From Basidiobolus meristosporus CBS 931.73 (Eukaryota; Basidiobolomycota; Basidiobolomycetes; Basidiobolales; Basidiobolaceae): a stretch of DNA of 64,000 nt. Location: positions 1 to 64,000 of the forward strand of contig MCFE01000460.1 in assembly GCA_002104905.1 (NCBI GenBank), written 5' to 3'. The notes beneath the pieces were generated by a model. That model was not told where the DNA came from. It did not search any database and was given only the letters and a program-made list of their open reading frames with translations. Shown piece after piece: positions 8,919 through 20,409 of the stretch (its first letter is position 1; every line of letters begins with the position of its first letter). The translations under genes and the position numbers were made by a program.

Positions 8919-11702
8919 TATTGTCCACCATCTCAGATTTATCTTGTCATACTCCCCAGAGCTTATAGGTATAGAGATCATATTTGAGTCTTTATTCTTG
9001 ACAGAAACTTCACAATCCAACATCTCAGAGGGTTATAGCACCAAAATCCCAAGGTTGTCTTACTGGACTACTCCCGGACTCTAAGTTTACAAGTCAGCAC
9101 CCAACTGAATTATACAATATTTACTTCGGAAGTATGTGGGGATATATGTGTATATCATGGGATTTTAGACAGTAATTAAGAACCTATTGGCGCTTCTATA
9201 GATCACAATAATTGCGCCCATGGAATAATGGAATTAATTAGAGATATTAAGGAAATATTGATATATTTATGGTTTGGAGCTAAACTAATTATTTGCCAGG
9301 CATTACCATATCGCACACACCATCATTTCACTATATTGGTCGAGTTAACCATGCCAACATAGATGCCATGAAGTGCCGGATAGTAAATTGGATGCTAGCT
9401 TATGTGGATATTTTAGCAGTATCCAGAGGAATTGGAAACACCCTCACTTCAAGCTCAACGTAACAAGAGTATCTTGTACACTCGCAACAGAGCTTTACCA
9501 GGCAAACATAGGCTGTGCCGCACTAAAGTACCAACCTGGGCTGAGGATTCACTTCAACCGAGCAAAAACCCAGGTTTAGTCACTGATTAATATGTAAATC
9601 GGTTAAAACAGTCTGTGCTGAATAATCGGAAATTCCTTAAGCTAGCAAGAGACAACCTAGGCTGCATATAGAGCAATGAGCGCTTCAAGGCTATTTATAT
9701 TAATATTACTCTAGTGAGACGAGGGCAAACCTACAAGATTCATTTACTGGGCAGTTATAGGGCGATGGTGAATTATACTTCGAACCTGCGCGGATACCTT
9801 ATTAAATCATTGATCAATATGTAGCGTTATTGGATTGAACATTGGTCACTCTTTTATCGAGAGGAATCCTATGAAGCAAATCGAATGCTTCATCATTGTA
9901 GCAACCCCACTCGGCGGCAGCATAGTGGTGATTCCAAAGTGGTAATGATCCAACTGGGATACGATGGTATATATCTACGACGCAAATGCTTGATGAAACT
10001 TCGGCTTTTGGGGCTGCATCGGACGACTCTGTAGGCGCCCAAATCCCCTCGCCTACAGCTCAGCCGCACCAACTGATGTTGACGAAACCCTCTGACAAGT
10101 ATACGTTGAAGGATTTCAGCAGCGCGACGGCAGGCATGATTGAATGAGGTATGCAGAATGTCTTGGTGATGCCATGAGAAACACCACCAAGAGGCATCTG
10201 GTTTCTGGTAAACAGATGATCCGATGTCTGGGAAAACGCTGTGATGCGTATGATCGGATCAGCATTGCAGAAACCTTCAGATGCAGCAGGGACGAGAATC
10301 ATCTGAACACAATACTAACGCAGCACATACGATTCGGTGACTCGTTGCACAACGGGTGGTCGGAAATCACAAAAGCGCTTTCCCATCTAGAATGGCCATT
10401 TGTTGCGAGCACTCCAGCCACTCGCCGGGAAACACTGGTTAGCACGACAATGAAGAAACCACCGGATGACAAGCCGGGCATTGACTTGGCCACACAGGAG
10501 CCCACCAATGCATTCATTTCAGAAGCTTCAAGGCTTCAGCCACATGAGCTGCGCGCATGATCTCCGTCATTCCAGATAAGCGCCCTTGAAGTACCCGAGC
10601 ACAGAAGCCTTCTGGCCGACCTGGATCACATATTGGAAACCGAGTGAGAGTTTCCTAGCATCGGTTGAGGCGTGGTTAAATCTTTCCTCTTCTGGGCATC
10701 TGTATGCCCTATTATGGCTGGCGAAAACGGATGGCCACCGCTGCCCTGTGTTCTGTCGCCGGAGCTTCGCACAGAGGCTGCATTGCTTCATGGAGTATCG
10801 CGCGCCGCGAGGCCATTGGTCCAAGTTTGCCATGATGTTGGCCAGGGGGATGCTGGAATGCTTGGAAGTGCGTTGCACCGGAACACAAGCAGGGTGATGC
10901 ATGGTGGAACCTCCGAAAACCTTCTTCACCCATTCCTCGACCGCTTGTCCGATCTACCAATCCAGTGGTGGTTGGTGTCTTCGAGGGCTTGGTTTCCGAT
11001 ATTGGCGCATCCCCATCGATATCGCTCAATTAAAGTTAAACCAGAATTTTCATTAAGCTACTCAAAGCTTATCACGGTTCCAGTGTGTAACGGTTCTTTG
11101 GAAGCCCGCAACACTCCGCGAAGTGTTAATGATGATTAAAGTCGCCAACCCGCCGCCCATTGGCCCGAGAGATGGGGAATAAGGGAGCCTGTTCAACAAG
11201 CCTAGCCAATCCCCGCGGAATCAGGTTGTCGGCAGCAGAATATAGCAACCCAGCAACTCTGCTAGGCAAAATGATGCAGGAATAATCCAAGTTATATTAA
11301 AATCCCGGGCCAAGAATGGTGATATTGGATAGATCGGTACAATAAAGATCCTCTACAAAGAAAGCAAATCAGCAAAGCCGGCACCAACAAATCTGGTGGC
11401 CAGAATCCCTTTTGGCAAATCATGTAGATTCCAATGAATTTCAATCGGCTTCCTTATTCCTAGGCGCCATTTCTATGGATAGGCTGCTGCTGCTTGTGCA
11501 AGGGATCACAAGCCCAGGCATATTTCGGGCAATCCACCAATCGCTGGCTCGGTGCGAGGGGGGTCAGATTTTGGTATTTGTTGGGCCCTCCGGCTCTTGC
11601 TCAGCATATAACTCTCGACTTGCTCGCCTTTGTGTTTGGCTTTATCAGTGTATATTCCTCGACAACTCTCCTAATCACCGACTTCTTTCGAAACCTAGTA
11701 TA
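8919..11702. other. Intergenic; AT-rich, then a GC-richer broken gene-like patch
   Basis: 8919-9800 is AT-rich with nothing recognisable. 9830-11140 is clearly richer in GC and has long overlapping open frames on both strands. On - one frame runs from 10302 to about 9838 with a single stop, and another covers 10929-10567. On + the longest covers 10144-10560 and 10672-11139. None matches a family I can name with confidence. It may be a decayed gene. 11140-11702 contains the V-ATPase upstream region with CT-rich DNA. Confidence 0.4.
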
Positions 11703-12194
11703 ATGGCTGATATTTCTCCCTTCTGCCCTGTTTATGCTCCTTTCTTCGGCTCCATGGGCTGTGCCGCCGCCATCGTTTTTGCTTCCTTTGGCGCTGCCTA
11801 CGGAACTGCCAAGTCCGGTGTGGGTCTCTCTGCCATGGGTGTCCTTCGTCCTGATCTAGTCATGAGAGCCATTGTTCCAGTGGTCATGGCTGGTATTATT
11901 GCTATCTACGGACTTGTCGTGTCTGTATTAGTATCCTCTGGTCTTACTTACAAGATGTCCCTGTTCTCCGGATTCATCCAGCTCGGCGCTGGTCTCTCTG
12001 TTGGTCTCTCCGGCCTTGCCGCCGGCTTTGCTATCGGTATTGTTGGTGACGCAGGTGTACGTTCCATTGCCCAGCAGCCTCGCTTGTTCGTCGGTATGAT
12101 CTTGATTCTCATTTTCGCCGAAGTCTTGGGTCTCTACGGCCTTATCGTCGGTCTTATCTTGAACACCAAGGCTGACAGCACAATGTGCACCTAA
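11703..12194 (+). CDS. VMA3: V-type proton ATPase proteolipid subunit c
   Basis: A 163-residue proteolipid forming the membrane rotor ring of the vacuolar H+-ATPase, which acidifies the vacuole and endomembranes. Four hydrophobic helices are visible (about residues 12-33, 53-76, 90-115 and 128-153). The proton-carrying glutamate is Glu140 in helix 4 ([10 protein letters not shown]), corresponding to Glu137 of yeast Vma3. The glycine-rich packing segments [10 protein letters not shown] and [12 protein letters not shown] are intact. The start ATGGCTGATATTTCT is chosen because the family starts there. The frame stays open upstream, but that part is unlike the family. There is no intron. Codons are biased to C- or T-ending ones (GGT, ATC, CTC), unlike neighbouring DNA, consistent with high expression. 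An AATAAA follows at 12326. Confidence 0.98.
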   Translation: MADISPFCPVYAPFFGSMGCAAAIVFASFGAAYGTAKSGVGLSAMGVLRPDLVMRAIVPVVMAGIIAIYGLVVSVLVSSGLTYKMSLFSGFIQLGAGLSVGLSGLAAGFAIGIVGDAGVRSIAQQPRLFVGMILILIFAEVLGLYGLIVGLILNTKADSTMCT

Positions 12195-12325
12195 GCAACC
12201 TTCTCCGCCAAACTGAATTTCTTCCAGCATTTTTACTAATATAAGTTCAACCAAGAAGTACATTTTATTATATTGCTTCTACTTTCATCGGATATCTTGA
12301 TCTTCTAGACTCAAAACCTGATATC

Positions 12326-12331
12326 AATAAA
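12326..12331 (+). terminator. Polyadenylation signal of the V-ATPase c gene
   Basis: AATAAA 131 bases after the stop codon of the proteolipid gene, in an AT-rich 3' region. A likely poly(A) signal by position. Confidence 0.5.
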
Positions 12332-12442
12332 ATCCATTTCTAAATGACCTCCTGGCTGCTGTCCCTTCTGCGCGACCATCTGTGCGCCCGATCCCCAGTC
12401 CGTCGACGCCCTCACGCTGTCAAAGTCGAGGACCAGTATTTG

Positions 12443-12823
12443 TTACACGAATGCGGTGGTGACGAAATCTGCACTTCCCCATATCGATCGCTCATGCGGC
12501 GAGCTGGCGAGAACCGGTTTGGGTAACACAATCTCGACCTGGGACATGATTGGCCGCAGATCCATCTGGCTGATGACGAACTGTAGATGAATCATCCTTT
12601 TGGGCAGCTAGGAAGGCGAGGAAAAATAGAATGTTCAGTGAATGCGAAAAACGTACAATTATGGTAGCCAACCAGCGGCGTGAATCCGTATTTACGCTTC
12701 TAGAAATATCTGCTTGAAAGACGTACACCAAGGGGATCTAGTGGCCCTTGGTATCCTACGTGCTTAGTGTGTATCAGTCGGTGATGAAGTAAACACACAG
12801 CTAACCAAATTCAATCCAGTCAT
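12443..12823 (-). CDS. Possible small spliced gene of unknown function
   Basis: Three exons on - (12806-12823, 12657-12737, 12443-12607) join through canonical GT-AG introns of 68 and 49 nt, both in phase 0. They give an 87-residue product starting MTGLNLIPLVYVFQAD and ending SIWGSADFVTTAFV. The exon frame stays open across both junctions, which is the main support. The product has a hydrophobic beta-like segment (KRMIHLQFVISQM) and no signal peptide. The frame remains open 5' of the ATG to about 12890, so it may be the end of a longer gene. It lies convergent to the V-ATPase gene. The antisense strand of exon 3 is also open, so this is a moderate call. I do not recognise the family. Confidence 0.4.
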
Positions 12824-12889
12824 CGCCTCCGCCAGTTTGAGACTCGCAATGCATGATTGGCCGGCCTCAACAGGATGGTTGATTGATAT

Positions 12890-14369
12890 GCTTGTATATT
12901 TCTTCAGTAGGCCACTGTAGAGGATTCATTGTGCCCAATGTCGAATGATTCAGCCCTTATACAGTCTATATCGACTTTGATATTGCAAATGCAGCTGTAT
13001 CCCGAGTGCTGTGTTTTGGCGAGACCATTGAAACATAGCATGCATTCAAGTGGTTGGGTGTGATCCTTCGGACTGCGGTCTTTCTTGGTATGTTCTTGTT
13101 CTACAGTACGTGTACATCTCAAGCATAGATGCGGCATGTAGACAGCACACCTGTACTGTTTTGGCATCTTGAGGTGGCTATACATCCCGCTGAGATCAAT
13201 CCGGCCTACGCCACAGCGCTTATCGTACAGTGGCCATCAGCAGTGGGAATTCAATTTCTAATACAGCACTTTGGATTCTGAAGAATCCTCCAGCTCGAGA
13301 AGCTCATTGGCAACAACACCTGAGGAGTTGCTAAAACGACACGAACCCAGGATATGGTCCTACTTCCTGCTGCAAATAGCTGGTGTTACACGCACATCAC
13401 GACCCCCTCAATTGGTGCAGGCTTGTACTGAATTTCTCGGTGTAACCTATTCGTAACTGATTTTCGAGATCTCCGAAAATTCATGGAGTAAGCTAGAGGT
13501 TGAAAATTTTTCGTTCTACCCCGATTGACCCTAACCACACTACAAACTTGGATTCCCATTCAACCTTATTATTGGTTTCACAAGCTCCTACAGATGTATC
13601 CTATTTCTGGATTGCCAATCGACTAACCGCTGAAGAGCAAATGTTCCGAGCCCAAACACCATTCATAACCACGTTGAGTATAGCAGATAATGGGAGTGTA
13701 TTCTCACTGTTGTAACAGGTGCAATACTCAATGTGCCTCTATCCACTCCAAAATTATCCACTGACCTAGATACATTGTCAACCTTTACTTGTCTGTGCGC
13801 CTGTGAAATACCCGTACTTCTCAGGGTATGTTCTTCTATTGCCGCTTCAAAATAAATTTCAGAATTCGTTGTCTTCGAAAAAATATCCGTATTGACTAAA
13901 TCATGCATCACCCCATGCTGCACTGAAAAAACTATTTTCATGTCGTGCTAGACAACCTCGTACTAATTCTTCTATGGTTCTCTGTCTTTTCCCACAAGCT
14001 CTTGGTGGTATACCGCTGCACTTACATCCTCACATTTTGTACCACTCATACCTTATGATATATAGTCAGTGGCTGGTTTTTATGATTTGCTTATTGAGAT
14101 GGCATTTCAAGGCCTATATTCTGCATGTAGCACTAAACATGATTATGGCCTCAAGCTCTGATACTTTAAAACTACAAGCTGAATCTGTCTCAGGTAATTA
14201 GCTTTTCACCTGCCTACTCTATTCATACATGTGATATATAAAGTACTTTCTTATGATATTGGTGGTGTTTACTCTGAGATGATTTGGATAATAGTTCTCA
14301 AAACTAGTGAAGATGTTGAAGAGTTGTCAGATATTTAAAGTCTGAAGATACTGAAGAACACTGAATACT
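12890..14369. other. Intergenic, no recognisable gene
   Basis: AT-rich. Several short open frames occur, none with recognisable motifs. A - strand frame at 13185-12904 is cysteine-rich but has no start context or splice partners that I can support. Confidence 0.4.
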
Positions 14370-14500
14370 GCACACATCTTTCTGGAATCTTTGCCAAAAT
14401 ATACCTACCATTACTTTACCGAGTTTAGGCAAAAGTATAAATGCCTTATTTGAGTTCAACAAATTGATCAGTGAAATATCACACCTAGCTGCTCCAAGTC
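14370..14500 (+). repeat. Degenerate LTR relic related to the copia family
   Basis: GCACACATCTTTCTGGAATC, then GGCAAAAGTATAAATGCC and TTCAACAAATTGATCAGTGA line up in order and spacing with the middle and end of the 349-bp LTR (GCACACATG..., GGTAAAAGTATAAATACT, TTCAATAAATCATTAAGTGA). The many substitutions indicate an old insertion or a diverged sister family. Confidence 0.6.
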
Positions 14501-15243
14501 ACGTAAAAGTCCTGTCACTTTCTGTATATTTTCAATTCAATTGGAGCTTTTGTCAATGTCCATACGGTATTCTGCTAGTGTTTATCGAATATTCATACTG
14601 GGGCAATGTCTTGAGTTGGTCTACTCAGGCTTCCGCAATTACATATTTTTACTCTTGAAAAACTCTACTAGTTGGATATTGCAGTGACTACCCTTCAAAA
14701 GATTCACAAGTATTACTCAGTGATCACCATTGATGCTACAACACCAATATTGCTGATGGATAAAAGACAAAAAATGAATGTATGTATCATTACCAGTATC
14801 ATAGATAATATATACTTAGTATTCAGACATATCACTTTAATAGCAACATAACACCGTTAGTGTATAATTAACCTGAAGTCCCTGTATTCCTGGCTATAGT
14901 TCACTGTTACATTTAAACTGAGTTGCCCATATATCGTGAGGTTAATCAGGGTTAAGGACCTTCTGCCTTGCTAGAACCACAAAGCATCGAACCTACCTCT
15001 ACTATAAATAACATTTCTTCATTTTCCATAACCCTGATCATGAAGGACTTTACCATCACATGGTGGGCGATGTTAATCTGGGAGTTATTTAACCACTGAT
15101 TAAAAAATCAATTAAATCTAGGCATGCGTAGGGAATTGAATGCTTTAAACATCAGAGGTGAACGGATTGATTTTTTTACGATATTATACACTTTATAAGC
15201 TTTAGCTCATTTATTGTGCAAGTATTTCAGTCTGCGAGTCAAT
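14501..15243. other. Intergenic upstream of DBR1
   Basis: AT-rich with no gene visible. A TATAAG element lies at about 15194, 50 nt before the DBR1 start, and probably belongs to its promoter. Confidence 0.45.
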
Positions 15244-17746
15244 ATGAAGGTCGCGGTCGAAGGTTGTTGTCATGGTGAGTTAGATAAGATCTACGCTACC
15301 ATTGAACATATACGAGAAGTAGAAGGAATCACTATAGATTTATTATTGATATGTGGCGATTTTCAGGTAAGCTATGTCAAGCATAAGGCAGAAAGATCGG
15401 TCGAGTTGCTTGAAGTATACATGTCGAACTGAAGTAATTTAGCTTTCTCTTTGTTTTCACGTAGGCGATTCGAAATGAAGCCGATATGGATTGTCTTTCT
15501 TGCCCCCCAAAATACCGACAATTGGGGACTTTTTGGGAATACTATACAGGCATAAAAACCGCCCCAGTACCGACAATCTTTATAGGAGGAAATCATGAGG
15601 CTAGTAACTACTTAACTGAACTGTAGGTATCACGTTTTTTCAATTGCCCTCCAAATACGTGATCACTCTCCGTCGGGGGTTGCCAAGTGTGTGTCGTTCT
15701 CATCTTGTACCTTTTAGCTACCATGGTGGTTGGGTTTGCAAGAATATTTACTACCTGGGCACAGCTGGGGTTATAAATTTCGGCGGTGTACGAATCGGAG
15801 GGCTTTCGGGAATTTACAAACGTGAGGATTTCTTTAAAGGTAAGTGCCTGGGCTTTGCTTCGACTTTTTACGATATCCTTGTTGAAGCATGGTGAGCTAA
15901 ACACCATTCATCGGAATGTTTGAAATCTAGGCCACCACGAAGTTCCCCCCTACACAGCCCAAGATCTTAGAAGTGTTTATCATGTTCGGCGCTACGATGC
16001 TGAAAAGCTTCTACAGGTTGGCTCCTTATATTCGGTATTGACTTCGGAAGGTTGGGTCGTTGATGTTCTTTGATTGTCAGATTAAGAAACCACTGGATAT
16101 TTTCCTATCGCATGATTGGCCTAGAGGAATCGAGCAGCATGGAGACGTTCATGCACTGCTACGGAAGAAGCCATTTTTCCGTGACGAAGTAAAGACTGTT
16201 TGTTTTCTTAAAATAGAACCACTGTTCTAATCATGAATTCATTTCGAAGGTAAGAACGAATACCTTAGGGAGTCCTGTCAATGAAGATATCTTGAATAAT
16301 GTAAAACCAAAATTCTGGTTCTCTGCCCACTTGCATGTTAAATTTGCAGCCATCGTTCGACATCAAACACCTGGAAATGCGCACCCGCCAATCTCTCAGC
16401 CAGTAATGACAAAAGTGCATCAGGCTCAACAGCTCACCCATGTTCACCAAAATCCCGACGAGATTGTCTTGGATGACGAACTGGGTATGCCAGAGCAAGT
16501 CACAAACCCAGATGAGATTGTCTTGGATGATGAGCTGGATATGCCAGAGAAAGTCACCAACCCAGATGAGATAGCTCTGGACGTAGAGTTGGATGTTATT
16601 CAAATCAGCAACCCAGATGAAATATCTTTAGATCAGGACATGGACCTGATTGATTCTAGTATAGAAGAGCTAGTTTCCGATAAGCAGCCTACCACAGCAG
16701 AGACTGGAAATTCCGAGGAAATCCAACTCGAAGATATTCTCGACGATCCCGTGATACCCAACATTGGCGCAGGTCCAGAGGTGGACGTTACTGAGGAGAC
16801 CGCTCGTAAAGAGGAAAGCAATGCTCATCAGAAAGAGCATGATGTGGTGATGAATCCTGATGAAATCAACTTGGATGAGCTAGACGATGATCGAGTTGAA
16901 TCCAATTCAACACAGTCGCGTTCTGTCAATACATTTTGTTATGAAGCTACAAATGCACAACCCCAAACAACTAGATTTCTCTCATTAGATAAATGTCTTC
17001 CGCGACGTGATTTTCTCCAGGTATGCAACCTATGATTTTGATACTATTTCGACTGATTTTAAGCTGTCCCCATGCTGCAGGTGGTTGATATTCCTAGCGA
17101 TCCTAATATCCCTAAAGAATTCCGCTACGACCCTGAATGGCTGGCTATTACCAAGAGCACCCAAGAATACTTAACACTCTCTAGGTATCAGGCACCTATG
17201 CCGGATCGAGATGCGTTAAGCCAAAGTATAGAAGAAAATGCCACCTGGATACGGGAAAACCTCAATGCCAACACACTGAAGATACCAGATAACTTCGAAA
17301 TTGTTGCCCCACCCTACTCGCCCATGAAACCATTAGCTCACCACAGTGCTGAACGAGTTGATTTACGTAGGCATTCTCCCTTTGGAACGATAAATGTATA
17401 CTCACTAATGTAAACCTGCTTCCAGAGCGAGTATTTGATAATCCTCAAACCGAAGCATTCTGCAGGTTGATCCAAATTGAAAACAAGATTGCTAAATTGG
17501 CAGGTAGGCCTCACTGCAGTTTCGTAATTGAGTACATCCTCTGACCTGTTTCTACTAGTGATTGACGAGCCCTACGATCCAGAAGCTGAGATGATATCAT
17601 TGACACCCTTATCCGCCCCGCCTATTAACATGCCGTCACCATCATACTCTGGACTTACAAACCCAAGCCAACTCGACATGCATCCTCTTACAGGTGCTCT
17701 ATCCACCCCCACCAATGCTCCCCTAGACGATGTGTACATTCCATGA
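15244..17746 (+). CDS. DBR1: RNA lariat debranching enzyme
   Basis: Hydrolyses the 2'-5' bond of excised intron lariats in the nucleus. Nine exons: 15244-15366, 15465-15622, 15718-15839, 15931-16016, 16081-16188, 16250-17020, 17081-17366, 17426-17503, 17559-17746. They join in frame to 639 residues. Metallophosphoesterase ligands are visible: Cys-x-His in GCCHGELD (residues 8-10), Asp39 in CGDFQ, Asn84-His85 in GGNHEA, the SHDWPRG segment, and His226-x-His228 in SAHLHVKF. The C-terminal DBR1 domain follows ([21 protein letters not shown]). Between them is an acidic linker with NPDEI-type repeats starting at residue 267, making the protein longer than the roughly 540-residue human enzyme. Exon 7's donor was taken as GTAGGC at 17367 because only this keeps the frame into NPQTEAFC. 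Confidence 0.95.
16452..16893 (+). repeat. NPDEI acidic repeats inside DBR1
   Basis: The exon encodes repeated units: three close copies of about 18 residues ([18 protein letters not shown] type), a fourth shorter one, then a diverged NSEEIQLED unit and a final [13 protein letters not shown]. The DNA copies share codons, so they arose by local duplication. Confidence 0.85.
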
Positions 17747-20304
17747 ATCTACATCGTGCCTTCAATAAGGAATTTTTACTTCGTTTACCCTCTTTTCGCA
17801 ACATCACAACTACATAGCTATGACTTGGCCATAATTTCCCAGACGACCCAGCCAAGAAGAGTTTGGCACAAGCCTGAAATCTTAATTTGACTCATCGGGA
17901 TAAACCCATACAGTGACCTGTTGACTATGGTCGACTATATCGAATTCTGTAGATTCCCTCGATGATTTTAATAAAATACGTTTGTAAACGATAATGGTAT
18001 TCTAGGTTGGAAATTACAATCGTACACGTGACATTATTGCGGGTAAGCCTGGCGCAAAAGCTATGCATACAAAACCACAACCTGCAATGCCAACGATGTT
18101 GCAGAATAGGCACACAGCAAAGCAGTGCCACAACACTTCACAAGTCAGTTATCACATGACCCTGGGCTAAACTTCATGCCCAGCATTCAGATTAGCCCTC
18201 ATGCTATTAACCCCATACTTTAGCACCTTTGATATTTGTACAAAATTCTAGTGGCCTGTTATCTTGAAATCAGAGAGTAAAAGCCGTGTAACCCGTCGGC
18301 ACTGAAACCAGACACCATTCTAGGTTATGGGCAAGTCTAATGTCTACACTGAACCTTGTATCCGGTAACACTCTTGAAACAAGTCACCAATAGAAACTCT
18401 GAGATTGAATTGTATGTTGTCATAGCCGCTCCTATAACCTAGTCAAAGTTCTGGGAATATGATAAGAGAAGTCTACTTTTTCACTCAATCAACGAATGTC
18501 ACCTTTCACACATGGCGAATAAAATGTATAGCTTCACTCCGGACGGCCAAAGCCTCCCCGTCATATGTAAGTAGCTGATCCAGTATCTTGTCTTATAGAA
18601 GAATAGAGAATTCTAAGCTCCATATTTCCTTTCCTTATAAGTCACTCAGACCTATATTTCACCACTTACCCATATGTGCTCGGCAACAAACAGAGAAAGT
18701 TTTGAATCGAGTTTGAAATAGAATGTCCCCTAATTTGGACGCGGTTTCAAGCTCCGCGATTGGATCACGGATACAAATCCACCACCGCTTACTATGAAAC
18801 AAGATTCTCGACCACGCAATAAGTCAGGAATGAAACCAATAAACTCAATCTATCAGAGTGGAGCTTCTGAAACCTTATCGCGTCCCACCCTCGAAAGCCC
18901 AATTACCGTATTTGGATTCTGAGTGGGAAAACATGACTTGCTATAGCGATTACATTGATAGTGATCGGTGACTGATGTTTTTGATCTGAACGCATATTAT
19001 GCGGGATGATGAAGTTTCTCATAATGGGCTGGTCCCGGCAAGTGGCAGCTTGTGTCTATGGTTGAATTTGGGATGGAGATACACATATATCAAGTGGATT
19101 TGAAACAGCGGTCTTATGGAGGCTTTACGGACTACAAAGTCGGAAGGGGCATTTTGAGAACATTTGTGGCTAGGCATTTTCTCGCGGCGGGATTCAGACT
19201 TGTGACAAACACCCATTGACATTTGGTGAGATATCATTATTATTATTATTAGTATTATTCTAACTTTCCGCACGACCAACTTGCTAACTAGATCTACGTC
19301 TATCGATCAGTTTTGGTTATGCTCATATTTGGCCATTCTGTTTATCGTAGATCACATTGGCATTTGAAACTCTATTGCAAGTGATGAGATCGTTACCACG
19401 ATTCCTACTAATTAGGGAGCATCACAAATAAATAGATCAATGAACTCATCAACCATATCGATAGCCTTGAAACCTATGTACAGATATGGCAGTCGCTCAA
19501 GAAAAAAAACAAGGAGTGGTGCCTTCTTTGTCCATGTGTATTAAAGGCTGCGAGGGTATCAATGTCTTTCCGGAACCAAGGTTTAGTACCACCATCCGCG
19601 GTTTACGGATTAGGAAGGAGGTTTCAGCAAGCGATAGCAAATGTAAATGATACTGAATATAACCACGACATGCAGGATATAGTTACTTAACACCCAAAAA
19701 TAACTGAGTTTATACTGATAAATAAATGCGACTTGCGGCATGGTTGGTGGTGCGGATATACTAGACACTCAGATGTCGGTGTGTGAATGAGGGCTTATCG
19801 ACCATTATCAACAGTCACCAATGTGTTGCGCAAACGATCACTGGGTTGGGATGAAGCACTTGAAATTATGTATCTTTGATGGCACGCGACGATTCGCAGC
19901 CTGACAAAAGTATTGAATGCATAATCATGATGCCTGTGTTCAACTTGGATGCATCGAGTTTTTTCCTGGTAAGAGTTGTGTCTATCGAAGCGTTTCCAAC
20001 ATTTTTTCAATCGCGACAGATGATTCGAGTGTAGAAAGGGGGCTTTATCTTGAGGCCTAGCAAAGACTAGTCTTTTTCACCTAATGCATGCTATAATAAG
20101 CCAGGTCAACCATTACTTTTTGAACTGAGACCATTACCAGATATGGAGGAAATTGACTAACTCAACATAGATGCTTAGTGTAAAATTCCACCTGAAATGG
20201 GATCATTCGTCCATATCAAATCCAATTATGTCAGAGGCTACTGGGGATGTTTCTCCTTAACATATTTTTATAAATTCCATACAAGTGGCTCAAATCTTGA
20301 GCAA
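17747..20304. other. Intergenic, about 2.6 kb without a supported gene
   Basis: No gene is supported. A short ATG exon-like piece at 18514-18567 (MANKMYSFTPDGQSLPVI followed by GTAAGT) could be a first exon, but no continuation is found. An (ATT)n microsatellite lies near 19234-19256. Confidence 0.4.
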
Positions 20305-20312
20305 TATAAAAG
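20305..20312 (+). promoter_or_regulatory. TATA box of the Zn2Cys6 gene
   Basis: TATAAAAG, 98 nt before the chosen ATG. The same octamer precedes the secreted-protein gene at 57369 and, on -, the kinase gene at 47180. Confidence 0.55.
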
Positions 20313-20409
20313 TACCAAGACTGCCTGGCCAAACATTTCATTCGACTTTCAATAATTCATCACTTAGAGTTTTCAAGCTTTTTTAAACTTGTTCTCATTT
20401 GACCATAGT

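Noticed and set aside
10060-10302. Iron-containing alcohol dehydrogenase or maleylacetate reductase pseudogene
   Set aside because: The resemblance is limited to one short His/Gly-containing stretch. The expected GGGS and DxH segments were not seen in any frame.
11412-11702. An N-terminal extension of V-ATPase subunit c
   Set aside because: The frame is open, but the text is unlike the family. The 163-residue form from 11703 has the expected length and start.
12344-12526. A + strand gene after the V-ATPase poly(A) signal
   Set aside because: The frame is short, begins after the poly(A) signal, and overlaps the better-supported spliced - strand exons.
16252-17020. NPDEI repeats as a CRISPR or other DNA-level array
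   Set aside because: The repeats are in frame within an exon of DBR1 and best explained as protein repeats.
18514-18567. First exon of a gene (MANKMYSFTPDG)
   Set aside because: A good-looking donor follows, but no downstream acceptor leads into an open frame.
19234-19256. (ATT)n tract as a regulatory element
   Set aside because: A plain microsatellite in intergenic DNA, with no nearby gene.
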